From CAZIVO01 sp964542765 (GTDB lineage: Bacteria > Planctomycetota > UBA1135 > UBA2386), in NCBI GenBank assembly GCA_964542765.1, contig CAZIVO010000018.1:1-43684 (forward strand): a stretch of DNA of 43,684 nt, read 5' to 3'. The notes beneath the pieces are model-generated. The model had not been told where the DNA came from, did no database searches, and worked only from the letters and a program-made list of their open reading frames with translations. Positions 33,551-42,330 of this stretch are shown piece after piece; positions within the stretch are counted from its first letter, which is position 1, and each line of letters starts with the position of its first letter. The position numbers and the translations under genes are program-made.

Positions 33551-35575
33551 CTAGGAGTGCGTGAACTCGGCTCGCGCTCTCGGGCCATTTCGGATGAAGT
33601 TGTCGACGCCGATCCGCATGTCCTTGGTTCCACAAACCTCACCAAAGCACACCACTTCGAACGCCAGGGCATCGGTCAGAACCATCCCAGCCCCCCCGAG
33701 GATGGCCTTGCACAGGATCTCGTCGACCTTCTTGCTGAGATGACCCAGGTCGACTTCGGGGAGGGCTGAGGGCACGTTATCCAGGGGTTCCCGGCGGATT
33801 CCGGGGGAGTCCAGCTTGCCATCAGCCAGGTCTTGCGCGATGTCTCGGGCGCGTTCGATGAGGTCGCCATCGACCTCTTCGCTGATGAGGCCGAGCGCGA
33901 GCGCTTCGGCGGACGAAATCGGTCGGCCGGTGCGAAGCAGCTCGGCAGCCTTCTCCAAGCCGACGATCCGAGGAAGGCGCTGAGTTCCGCCGGCGCCGGG
34001 AATGATGCCGAGGTTGGGCTCGGGCTGTCCGGCGAGAACGCGGAGGCCTTTTTGGGCAATCCGTATCGTGCAGGACATGGCCAATTCGTTTCCGCCACCG
34101 AAGGCCAGGCCATTCATCGCACAGACAACCGGCTTGTTGAGGTTCTCGATGAAACTCATGACCTCGTTGCTACTGGAGGCTGTTCTCTCACCGTCTTCAA
34201 CGGTTTCTATCTTTGCGAGAAAGCGAACATCGGCACCGGAAACGAAGGCCTTCTTTCCGTAGCCCGTCAAGACGCTCGCGCGGATCGAGGCATCTTCTTC
34301 GATATCAGAGAAGTGTTGACGGAGTTCGTTGTAGACGGAGTGACTCAGCGCATTCAGAACCTTGGGTCGCCGAATGGTCAAGGTTGCGATGCCGTCGACG
34401 TCCTTGCGCATGATCACCGGGATGTTGAAGGGTTCGTTGTTGAGCCCGCGCTCGGCGATGCACTTCGGCACAGGGAAACCAGGATTGGCATCGGCGAAGT
34501 TTTGGACGAGGCGCAGAGCTTCTGCCGTCCCGAGCTGGTTCATGAAGGTGAAGGCAGGCTTCATGTCGAGAGAGAGGGAGAGCGCCATGTCGAAATCGGC
34601 AATGCTGATCAGTCCGGCATCGATGATCTCGCCACAAAGGCCGAAATACGCGCCGCGAAGAGTGTCCGTGATGGAGGCTTCGACATCTTCGGGGATCTCT
34701 ACCTCCTCGTCGCGGGCGGGGGTATCCCACGGCTTTGAGGACTCCAAACACTCCCGCAGAGAATCCGGCGTTCTGAACCAGGAGTGGATCTTCGAGTTGT
34801 AGTTTGCAAGCCCGACTGCGGTGATGGGGTTGCCGCCGGTCAGATTCATTGCCGTGAAGGACCCGACCGTCAGACCGAGAGCCTTGCAGGCGATGCGGTC
34901 GATTTGTTTGGTCGTTCCCACACCAGCTTCAGCCAGCAAGGCGCTCGCCAGAAACAAGCCTTCGAAAACAGGGTCGACGGCGTAGCCGTAGCGCGATTTC
35001 ACCGGCACCGGCACCTTGCCGATATTCTCGTAGAAGGAGAGCAGCCACTCGGCCAGATCTGGACTCGTGTCCGCACCCGAGACAATTTCGACGATGGGAT
35101 TGCGCTCGGCAGGGAAGAAATAGTGGATGACCAGGGTGCGGCTCTTGTGCTGGGTCTGCGCGAAGATGGTTTCCGGCTCCAGATGCGACGAGTTGCTGGC
35201 AAGGATGGCGTCGTCGCTGACCATGGCCTCGATCTGCGTGAAGATACGCTGCTTGAGTTCGCGATCTTCGGTTGCAGCTTCGACGACGAAGTCAGCTCCG
35301 CGAACGGACTCGTAGTCCGAGGTGAAGGTGACGTGCTCGAGCATCCTCGCCTGCTGGTCCGGCGTGAAGGCACCGGTTTCGACGCCTTTGGCGATCTTCT
35401 TCTCGAGCTTCGCTTTTCCGCGAGTGAGAGCGTCTTCGGCGATGTCCACAACATGGATCTGGACGCCCGAGGAAGAGAGGGTCTTGGAGAAGTAGAGGGC
35501 GATATCCGGGCCAATCTGGCCCGAACCGATGACGGCTATCTTGCTCAGTGATCGTTCTTTGAGGGTGAAGCTCAT
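33551..35575 (-). CDS. Fused 3-hydroxyacyl-CoA dehydrogenase/enoyl-CoA hydratase with inverted domain order
   Basis: A 674-residue protein. Residues 10-300 are the dehydrogenase: NAD loop SKIAVIGSGQIGPDIALYFS, SNSSHLEPETIFAQT, the catalytic His region VIHYFFPAERNPIVEIV, and a C-terminal dehydrogenase domain. Residues about 385-560 are crotonase-like: FVSGADVRFLAK (oxyanion), AFGGGNELAMSC and GQPEPNLGIIPGAGGTQRLP with the catalytic Glu residues. In FadB/FadJ the hydratase comes first; here it comes last, as in archaeal 3-hydroxybutyryl-CoA dehydrogenase/crotonyl-CoA hydratase fusions. Substrate length is not determined. No thiolase is adjacent. Confidence 0.88.
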   Translation of the reverse strand: MSFTLKERSLSKIAVIGSGQIGPDIALYFSKTLSSSGVQIHVVDIAEDALTRGKAKLEKKIAKGVETGAFTPDQQARMLEHVTFTSDYESVRGADFVVEAATEDRELKQRIFTQIEAMVSDDAILASNSSHLEPETIFAQTQHKSRTLVIHYFFPAERNPIVEIVSGADTSPDLAEWLLSFYENIGKVPVPVKSRYGYAVDPVFEGLFLASALLAEAGVGTTKQIDRIACKALGLTVGSFTAMNLTGGNPITAVGLANYNSKIHSWFRTPDSLRECLESSKPWDTPARDEEVEIPEDVEASITDTLRGAYFGLCGEIIDAGLISIADFDMALSLSLDMKPAFTFMNQLGTAEALRLVQNFADANPGFPVPKCIAERGLNNEPFNIPVIMRKDVDGIATLTIRRPKVLNALSHSVYNELRQHFSDIEEDASIRASVLTGYGKKAFVSGADVRFLAKIETVEDGERTASSSNEVMSFIENLNKPVVCAMNGLAFGGGNELAMSCTIRIAQKGLRVLAGQPEPNLGIIPGAGGTQRLPRIVGLEKAAELLRTGRPISSAEALALGLISEEVDGDLIERARDIAQDLADGKLDSPGIRREPLDNVPSALPEVDLGHLSKKVDEILCKAILGGAGMVLTDALAFEVVCFGEVCGTKDMRIGVDNFIRNGPRARAEFTHS

Positions 35576-35664
35576 GTTTCGTTCGATTCCGCGTGAAGTT
35601 GGGGAGAAGGGCTGGACAGTATTGCGAACACAGCCCGGGAACAGGAATTTCCACGACTGCTAGA

Positions 35665-36423
35665 ATGGAGGGAGTGCGCGCCCTTTCCATACTCCTCATT
35701 CTCGTCAGCTGGTTGCCCGCTCAGGCTGGAGAAATCCTCCTTGTCGAACGGGCCCGGGATCGCGCTGCTCGGGACACTCTTCTGGCGCGGCTGAAAAGGG
35801 TCAGGACCGGCCCCATCTCCCTCGAAAAGGCCTCTACCAGGGAGCTTGCTCGGTACATGAGCACGGTTGCCGGCGGCGCCACGAGCTTTGTCGTGATGAC
35901 GCGAAGAGAGATCTCCCCGGTGAGTCTGGAAGTTAGAACACTCGATCTCGTGCAGTTCATGGGGGTGATCGAGGCGGCAACGGACATCCGCTTCACGTTC
36001 GTCGGTGGCCTGGTCAAGTTGCAACACGCTGAAGAGGTTCGGGAACTCGCCAATCTTCGAATCTACGACGTGCGCGTCGCCACCATGAAGCTACCCAGTT
36101 TTCGGGCGCCAAAACTCGGACTCGGCGGGGTGCAAGCCGAGCAGGAGGACGAGGAGAGCGATACGACGGTGAGCGGTTTCACGACCGACGAGCTCGTCGA
36201 ACTCGTGCGCCGACAGGTGATGCCCGACTCATGGGATAAGGCGGGTATTTCCATCGAGGCTCTCAATGGCCTTCTCTTCGTGCGGCAGACACAGAGGGGT
36301 CACGCTGCCACCGCTCGATTGCTCTGCTTGCTGGGAGCGATCTCGGTGCCGCGCAAGCCCGTGCCGCGCAAGAGTTCGCCGCGGCCAGCGCCGACGAGAA
36401 GCCCCAAGAAACCGAGCTCTTGA
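35665..36423 (+). CDS. Exported secretin N-domain-like protein
   Basis: A 252-residue protein starting at ATG 35665 (a GTG at 35674 is possible) with a signal peptide (MEGVRALSILLILVSWLPAQAG). Residues about 45-125 resemble the STN/N0 fold of secretins (LEKASTRELARYMSTVAGGA, EVRTLDLVQFMGVIEAATDI). A second unit around 135-225 (LRIYDVRVATMKLPSF, TTDELVELVRRQVMPDSWDK, NGLLFVRQTQRGHAATARLL) matches secretin N1-type modules. The secretin pore itself is absent, and a basic Pro/Lys/Ser tail ends the protein. Role unclear; divergent from the beta-oxidation fusion gene. Confidence 0.6.
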   Translation: MEGVRALSILLILVSWLPAQAGEILLVERARDRAARDTLLARLKRVRTGPISLEKASTRELARYMSTVAGGATSFVVMTRREISPVSLEVRTLDLVQFMGVIEAATDIRFTFVGGLVKLQHAEEVRELANLRIYDVRVATMKLPSFRAPKLGLGGVQAEQEDEESDTTVSGFTTDELVELVRRQVMPDSWDKAGISIEALNGLLFVRQTQRGHAATARLLCLLGAISVPRKPVPRKSSPRPAPTRSPKKPSS

Positions 36424-36438
36424 GCGGCGGGAATTCGC

Positions 36439-36789
36439 TCAGAGAAGATCCAGGAGTTTTTCGGGCGGTCGAGCCACGACGGCACGTTCACCACGGATCA
36501 CGATCGGCCGCTCAAGCAAGCCGGGGTGCTCGGTGATGGCGTCGAGCTGGGTGTCGCGGTTGGCGTCACCCAGTCCCAATTCTTGATAGAGCGCTTCCTT
36601 GCTGCGGAGAATGACCCGTGGATCATCGGTTCCCAAAAGGGAGAGGATCCTCTCCAGATCAGACCGAGATGGGGGGCTCTCCAGATACTCGATCAACTCG
36701 AATGAGGCGCCGGCCTCGAGCAACAAGTCGCGTGCTTGGCGACACTTCGAACAGCGGGCATTGAAGAAGACGGTGATTTCGGAAGCCAT
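36439..36789 (-). CDS. ArsC/Spx/YffB-family thioredoxin-fold protein
   Basis: A 116-residue ArsC-family protein. The active Cys13 lies in FFNARCSKCRQARDLL, and Cys16 forms a CxxC pair that is Spx-like rather than the CxxS of arsenate reductase; LRSKEALYQELGL near residue 60 is the conserved Arg region, and ERPIVIRGERAVVARPP matches the C-terminal loop. Start ATG 36789; the upstream open frame to 36834 adds little. An arsenate role is not established: YffB-type members are often called arsenate reductases without proof. Confidence 0.87.
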   Translation of the reverse strand: MASEITVFFNARCSKCRQARDLLLEAGASFELIEYLESPPSRSDLERILSLLGTDDPRVILRSKEALYQELGLGDANRDTQLDAITEHPGLLERPIVIRGERAVVARPPEKLLDLL

Positions 36790-36968
36790 GGACGAAGCAT
36801 CCAAGGGTTGACGGGTCTCCTTGGCAAGTTTCAAGATTCAGGGAAGTGGGCCTCCTTGTCTATTCCTTGCGCCGTACAGGGAGGTCCGAGTCGGCGATCC
36901 AAGGGTTGCCAGGGTCAGATCGGTGGTATCGTGGCCGACTGCGACTGGAGAATATTCACCGCAAGATC

Positions 36969-38879
36969 ATGGTTTGCCGTTTCTTTGTTTTGAGCCTTGT
37001 CCTGCTGGCGGCGCCGACTGCTGCGCATGGCGGCATGTATCGAGGGCCGGCTCCCGGTCCCAATACGCCCGGAGGAATGGTTCCCGGGACAGGCGCCCCG
37101 GGGATTCCGGGTCCGACAACGGGGAGGCGATCTTACTCCGACCAGAGCGACTGGCGCGTGTGGTGGGAGTTCAACAAGGATCCCTACCTGCGCCTTCGCG
37201 ACGGCCTTGCGGGTGGCGTGATGATCGGCGGCTCGGACGAATTCTTCCTCGGGCCGATCCGTAACGAGGAGGGTGCCGGTCGAAGGGTGCCGAGCGAGGA
37301 CGAGCGTCGAAAGCAACTCGTGCCCGCTCTGGGCAAGGCGCTGAAGGTGAGCCACAACCGTGATATGACGACGGCCGGATTGATTGCCCTGGCGAAGATC
37401 GGGCTGGATCATCCGGATGTCGCGCTTTTGCCGATTTTTCGTGAGCACATGAAGCGTGGCGACCAGGAAATTTCCGAGACGGCGGTGCTGGCGATGGGGA
37501 TCACCCGCCGTCAAGAGGCCGTCGAGGACCTGATTGCTCTGCTCACGGACGCGCCGTCGGGACGCCGTCTCGTCGGGCATCGCGAGGTCAGTGACCGCAC
37601 CAAAGCCTTCGCTGCGTACGGGCTCGGGCTGGTGGCGCATGCGAACGACGATGTCGCCTGCAAGACCCGGATCTTCAAGGCCCTCGTCGAGATTCTCACT
37701 GGTCCCCGGATGGCCAACATGAACCTTCCGGTGGCCGTCATCAACGCCATCCGCATCCTCAGCCCGGATCCCGCCCGCGGCTCGGCACACAAGCGGCTCT
37801 CGTGGCAGTGTGTCGAGGCCCTGTGGCAGTTCTATCAGCGCGATCTGGGCAAGGGCCGCCAGTTGATCCAGGCGCACGTGCCACCGGCGATCGCTCGACT
37901 GCTGGGCCGCGGGCACAGTTCGGACCACGAGCGGTTCAAGAAGGCCTTCGCGGCGGAATTGACAGGAAAGGTCCGGCGCAATCCGCACATCTATCAGTCG
38001 GCGGCCCTGGCGCTTGGCGAACTGGTGGAACCGCGCGAGCGGCATACCGAGGACGCACCCTATAGCGATGCGCTGATCAACTATTACGCCGCTGGCGTCG
38101 ATCAACAGGCGCAATACTTTTGCCTGATCGCCTTGGCCAGGATTGGCGGCGAGAGCAATCGTGGCGAACTCATGAAACGCTTCGCGAAGGCTCGCACCCT
38201 GCCGGGCTCCTGGTTGGCCATCGCCCTGGGACTTTTGGCTCACGGAGATCGTCACGGGCAAGAGCAAGACCGTGGCGTTGACGAGAGTATTGGCAAGCTT
38301 CTTCTGCACGAGTTTGGCCAGACGAAGAGTCCTGATTTGCGTGCGGCGATCGCTGTCGGACTCGGTTTGTGCCGGTTCAATGAGGCCGGGGATGATCTGC
38401 GAATCGTCCTGTCCGAGAATACGAGCAACAGCGATCTGGCAGGCTATATCTGCATTGGTTTGGCGCTGATGCAAGAGGAGAGAGCGGTCGATCAACTGCG
38501 CGATCTGGTTGCGAATTCTTCTCGAAGACCCGGGCTGCTCAAGCAAGTGGCCATCGCCTTGGGCCGGCTGGGTGACGAATCGGCTGCGGCGATTCTCTTG
38601 AAGATCATGAAGACCGAGGGAGCAAACGTCGCCAAGCTTGCCGCTTGCGCGTCGGCCCTCGAATTGATCGGCGATTCGCGCTCGATCCCGGCCTTGCTGG
38701 CAAGCGTCAAGAACACGGGGCTCCCGAGCTTGTCGCGAGCCTTCATCGTGGCGGCGCTCGGCGGCGTTGGCGACAAGGAGGTCTTGCCCTGGAATACCGC
38801 TCTCGCCGTGGGGGTCAATTACCGAGCGGTGGTGGAGACCCTCACGAACCGAGCTTCAGGAGTTCTGGACATCCTGTAA
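36969..38879 (+). CDS. Exported HEAT-repeat protein
   Basis: A 636-residue protein. The start ATG 36969 precedes a signal peptide (MVCRFFVLSLVLLAAPTAAHG); an upstream open frame from 36846 is unlikely. After a Pro/Gly-rich segment (residues 20-50), the protein is built of alpha-helical HEAT/Armadillo-type repeats: TTAGLIALAKIGLDHPDVAL, ISETAVLAMGITRRQEAVED, DLRAAIAVGLGLCRFNEAGD, LLKQVAIALGRLGDESAAAI. Such scaffolds bind proteins in the periplasm. No enzymatic motif is seen. Terminated by the hairpin at 38894-38922. Confidence 0.8.
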   Translation: MVCRFFVLSLVLLAAPTAAHGGMYRGPAPGPNTPGGMVPGTGAPGIPGPTTGRRSYSDQSDWRVWWEFNKDPYLRLRDGLAGGVMIGGSDEFFLGPIRNEEGAGRRVPSEDERRKQLVPALGKALKVSHNRDMTTAGLIALAKIGLDHPDVALLPIFREHMKRGDQEISETAVLAMGITRRQEAVEDLIALLTDAPSGRRLVGHREVSDRTKAFAAYGLGLVAHANDDVACKTRIFKALVEILTGPRMANMNLPVAVINAIRILSPDPARGSAHKRLSWQCVEALWQFYQRDLGKGRQLIQAHVPPAIARLLGRGHSSDHERFKKAFAAELTGKVRRNPHIYQSAALALGELVEPRERHTEDAPYSDALINYYAAGVDQQAQYFCLIALARIGGESNRGELMKRFAKARTLPGSWLAIALGLLAHGDRHGQEQDRGVDESIGKLLLHEFGQTKSPDLRAAIAVGLGLCRFNEAGDDLRIVLSENTSNSDLAGYICIGLALMQEERAVDQLRDLVANSSRRPGLLKQVAIALGRLGDESAAAILLKIMKTEGANVAKLAACASALELIGDSRSIPALLASVKNTGLPSLSRAFIVAALGGVGDKEVLPWNTALAVGVNYRAVVETLTNRASGVLDIL

Positions 38880-38893
38880 CGCGGGTTAAAGCA

Positions 38894-38922
38894 AGCGCGC
38901 CCCTTATTATACGGGGCGCGCT
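38894..38922. terminator. Strong GC-rich hairpin terminator between convergent genes
   Basis: A perfect 10-base stem, AGCGCGCCCC/GGGGCGCGCT, with the 9-base AT-rich loop TTATTATAC. It lies 15 bases after the HEAT-repeat stop and 35 before the end of the convergent minus-strand gene. No T-tract follows on either strand, but the stem is far above chance, so a bidirectional or Rho-assisted terminator is the likely role. Confidence 0.75.
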
Positions 38923-38956
38923 GATCGTGTGGCTCAAGCCGTCGATCAAGGGCGCT

Positions 38957-39994
38957 CTAGTCGAAGCTATCGAAGCGCAGCCCGTTGCTGGCCTTTAGTT
39001 GATTGTTCGTCATGTCGAGCGGAATGGCTTGCAAGTAGGCCGTTCCGAAGATCTTGCCGGTCACCGCGACCGGTAGCTGAAGCGAGCCGGTGGCATCAGC
39101 CTTGACGCCGACGGCCAGCAGGGGAGCCGTCAGGATCAAGCAGCCCTGTGCAGCGCCCGGGAGCGGCACACTGGACTTCTGCGCACCGAAGATGATCGCG
39201 GTGTTCTCGTTCGGGAAGGCATTCGCCACCCGCAGATTCAAACTGTGCCCACCTTGCTGCGGGGGGCGATCCTGCCCATTGAAATTGGCCTGGCCACAGG
39301 CTCTGCCGTAGCGAGTGAAGAGGCCCGGATTGCCTCCCTGCTGTGGCCCCTGGAGTCTCAGTTCGAGGTTCGTGTTGTAGCCGTTCAGCGGCTGGTTCGA
39401 ACCCGTGGCCGAAGCGTCCATCGTGATCCGTATCTTTGCGGATGTCGAGGCGTTGACCTGGAAAGTGGCGCGATGGGCCTTGCCGTCGGCAGCCTTCGAA
39501 AACTCGATTTGGTTATCGGCGCCGACATCGACCTTGACCGAGCCTTTGCCGGTGCCATCGATTTCTCCGAGGTAGGTCACGACCAACGAGAGGGTCCCCA
39601 TGTTGGTCAGCGTCAAAAGATACGAGTGAGGCCCTTGCTTGATGCTGCTGACATTCGTGGACGCTGTTGTTCCGATGGAGAACTGGTTGTTTGGAGCCAT
39701 CAAGTTTCCGAGTTCCGAGAAGCGGAACATTCCGCCCCTGCCCTGGTTTTGATTTTTGCTCATACTCCCTGCCTGACACGAGGCCATTCCTCCTCGTTGG
39801 GCGCGAGTCTGGAGTCTCAAGGGCGTCTTGCTGATATCCGTCCCTTTGGTCTTGAACTGAAGCATCGGGGCCTGGCCATTCGTCGTGTAGACACCGACGT
39901 CGGTGTCCGTGAACAGGGTGAAGCTGCCTTGCCTTTGTGAGGCGACGCTGGAAGCGAGGGCCAAGCATGCGAGCGGGAGATAGAGCTTGTTCAT
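38957..39994 (-). CDS. Secreted protein with recurrent C-terminal module (unknown function)
   Basis: A 345-residue protein with the signal peptide MNKLYLPLACLALASSVASQ. The central part is rich in Asn, Gln, Thr and Ser (MSKNQNQGRGGMFRFSE, LTLTNMGTLSLVVTYLGEID) and looks like a PPC-type extracellular beta domain. The last 80 residues (VPLPGAAQGCLILTAPLLAV, AYLQAIPLDMTNNQLKASNG) recall the module seen at the end of the tandem secreted pair at 23257-25618. Function unknown; start ATG 39994 is preferred over the frame's 40033 because the signal peptide begins there. Confidence 0.72.
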   Translation of the reverse strand: MNKLYLPLACLALASSVASQRQGSFTLFTDTDVGVYTTNGQAPMLQFKTKGTDISKTPLRLQTRAQRGGMASCQAGSMSKNQNQGRGGMFRFSELGNLMAPNNQFSIGTTASTNVSSIKQGPHSYLLTLTNMGTLSLVVTYLGEIDGTGKGSVKVDVGADNQIEFSKAADGKAHRATFQVNASTSAKIRITMDASATGSNQPLNGYNTNLELRLQGPQQGGNPGLFTRYGRACGQANFNGQDRPPQQGGHSLNLRVANAFPNENTAIIFGAQKSSVPLPGAAQGCLILTAPLLAVGVKADATGSLQLPVAVTGKIFGTAYLQAIPLDMTNNQLKASNGLRFDSFD

Positions 39995-40181
39995 TTGCTG
40001 TCTTGAGGAGCAGGTAGGAAAGAGGAACCGCAAAGTAGCATATTTTCGTCCTGCGCGAAGGATTGTGAAAGGCTCAGGGGTGAAGCTTGGCCCTTCGTCG
40101 GCCCATCATTTTCCTGAGTCTTGCCCGAGCTCCGGAGCAGATATTTAGCTGGTGATCGTCAGATTCGTGCTGAATCGGCTC

Positions 40182-42278
40182 TCACCGACCCGAGCGGGCC
40201 TTTTGTTTTCCGGAGTCGCGCCGAAGACCTGCTTCCTTGATCGGAGCGGCGGGTTGCCCCACCAGCTCTTCGACAACCCGATCGGCATCGTAGATCTTGG
40301 TCAAGGCTTCCATGATGGCGTCGACGTGAACGGACACGCTCCGCGGCACGGCATCGGTGTAGACGAAGCGGTTGGACAGCATCTCGATGTTGCCATCGAA
40401 GACGAGCCCGACGACTTCGAGTTCTTTGCTCACCACGGGGCTGCCGGAGTTGCCACCGATGATGTCGTTGGTGCTCACGAAGTCGACGGCCTTGGTCATG
40501 TCGACCTGGTCCTTGCGGTCCAACCAGATCTGCGGAAGGTTGAACGGATAGGCGTTTTCGAACTCGATGTTGCGGCCATAGAGGCCGTAGAAGCTGGTCT
40601 TGTAGGGCGCGATGGTGCCGTTGAAGGGGAAGCCCGCCACCACGCCGTCACTGAAACGCAGGGTGAAGGTGGCGTCGGGGCTGACCTTGTTGCCATACGC
40701 GGCGAACAGAGCCTTGCCGATCCGAATCCCGAGCTCGCTTTGGGTGGCCTGTAACTCTGACAAGCGGGTCGCCACCTCGCTTCTCAGGGCGGTGAGAGTG
40801 CGTGCCATGGCGATGGCTGGATCCTTGGTTTTCTCGACGGAGAGTTCCTTGCTCAGCAATCGTTGCACGAACTTCTCGTTCTTGACCCGGCTCTTCTCGA
40901 GGAGATCTGCAGTCGCCTCGGGTGTGCGATCGCCGAGGATGGCCGTGAGCAGAGCGTCATCTGGAGCGAGCCACTTTTTTGCACGTTCGATCTGGAGGTA
41001 GAAATTCTTTCGCTGAGCGCCTTTGGCGCCACCTGGCGATTCCAGGGGGACGTTCAGGGGGTCGGGGCCCTCCCCTCCGGCAACGCGCTGGATGATGGCC
41101 ACCGCGCGGGCCAGTTGCTGTGATCCCATCGTGCTGTACAGGCGCTTCTTGGGCTCGAGGTCGGTGAGTTCCTTGGCGACTTTCTCGAGCTTGTCCCACA
41201 CCTGGCCATAAGCCTGATTCAACCGGGGGTCTGCCGCGATCTTTGCCTTGAAGGCAGCCTCGGCCTGGGTTTTTTGAGCCATCAAATTCTCGTCGAGAAG
41301 ACCCGTGTGGTAGCCCTTGTAGGCTTTTTGAGCATTCTCGAGGCTGAACATCTGGGTGCGCAACGCCTTCTCGGCTGCCGGGTTTGCCCGGGCCTGAGCC
41401 CTCAGTCCGGCGAGCCTCGTATCGATGATGTCGCGTATCATCGGATACTGCGCGTCGCGCAGGTATTCCATCTGCGCCTTCGTCAGGAGGCGTCCTGTTG
41501 AACCGGGATTGCCGGTGACGAAGACGAGATCGCCTTCCTTGGCTCCGCCGTTCTTCCAGCGGAAGTAGTGTCGCGAAGTGTCGGCGGGCTTGCCGTTGTC
41601 GTAGGCGCGGACGAAGGTGAAATCGATGCCGTAACGGGGATAGGTGAAGTTGTCCGGGTCACCGCCGAAATGCGCGGTTTGCAGGTGCGGCGCACAGACC
41701 AGTCGGATGTCATTCCAGATCTTGTAGATGTAGAGCTGGAAGACCGCGCCCTGATGAAGCTTGACGATCTCGGGTTGCAAGCCCGGGTGGTCTTGCCGCG
41801 CTTGTGCAAGGACCTTGCGCTCGTTGGCCTTGCGTTTCTCGGCTGCCTTGGGGTCATCATCGAGGATGCCCTTGTTCATCGCCGAGGTGACATCCTTCAT
41901 GGCGATGAGTTGCTGGCAGGTCAGTCCCGGGACCTTGACCTCATCGGTGAGGGCCTTGGCGTAGAAGCCGGTTTTTCCCCAGTCCTGATCGGCGGGAGAG
42001 ACCGACGCGATGTGGCTTCTGGCGCAGTGGTGGTTGGTCATGATCAGGCCCTTGGGCGAGATGAAGGATGCCGAGCAACCGCTGCCGTATCGAAGTGAAG
42101 CCAAGCGCAGAGAATCCAGCCAGTTCTGATCCGGCGCGAAGCTGTATTCCTCTTGCAGGTAGGTCAGTGGCGGGTTCTCGAAGGTCCACATCTTGCCCAT
42201 CTCCAGGTTTTCCTGGGCGGGGGCGAGGGCGCTTACGAGGGCTGTGATTGGAACGATGAGGGCGGCGAGTCTCTTCAT
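40182..42278 (-). CDS. S46-family dipeptidyl peptidase (DPP7-like)
   Basis: A 698-residue exported serine peptidase with signal MKRLAALIVPITALVSALAP. Catalytic elements: His in LIMTNHHCARSHI (residues 78-90), Asp in the DNFTYPRYGIDFTFVRAYD region, and Ser in IGGNSGSPVV. Eighteen residues after the Ser stands Gly in VFDGNIEML, the residue that in DPP7 (versus Arg in DPP11) is linked to hydrophobic P1 preference, so it should trim dipeptides with hydrophobic rather than acidic P1. The DPP family cuts dipeptides from peptides in the periplasm. Tandem with a paralogue upstream. Confidence 0.93.
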   Translation of the reverse strand: MKRLAALIVPITALVSALAPAQENLEMGKMWTFENPPLTYLQEEYSFAPDQNWLDSLRLASLRYGSGCSASFISPKGLIMTNHHCARSHIASVSPADQDWGKTGFYAKALTDEVKVPGLTCQQLIAMKDVTSAMNKGILDDDPKAAEKRKANERKVLAQARQDHPGLQPEIVKLHQGAVFQLYIYKIWNDIRLVCAPHLQTAHFGGDPDNFTYPRYGIDFTFVRAYDNGKPADTSRHYFRWKNGGAKEGDLVFVTGNPGSTGRLLTKAQMEYLRDAQYPMIRDIIDTRLAGLRAQARANPAAEKALRTQMFSLENAQKAYKGYHTGLLDENLMAQKTQAEAAFKAKIAADPRLNQAYGQVWDKLEKVAKELTDLEPKKRLYSTMGSQQLARAVAIIQRVAGGEGPDPLNVPLESPGGAKGAQRKNFYLQIERAKKWLAPDDALLTAILGDRTPEATADLLEKSRVKNEKFVQRLLSKELSVEKTKDPAIAMARTLTALRSEVATRLSELQATQSELGIRIGKALFAAYGNKVSPDATFTLRFSDGVVAGFPFNGTIAPYKTSFYGLYGRNIEFENAYPFNLPQIWLDRKDQVDMTKAVDFVSTNDIIGGNSGSPVVSKELEVVGLVFDGNIEMLSNRFVYTDAVPRSVSVHVDAIMEALTKIYDADRVVEELVGQPAAPIKEAGLRRDSGKQKARSGR

Positions 42279-42330
42279 GACGACTTGTCCTGAGGTTGAG
42301 GGAGGGGGATCGTGAACTGCGGGGGTGATT

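Noticed and set aside
36915..38546. 543-codon open frame on the minus strand inside the HEAT-repeat gene
   Set aside because: It is antisense to a gene with signal peptide and repeats; its translation has no domain and reflects high-GC codon bias.
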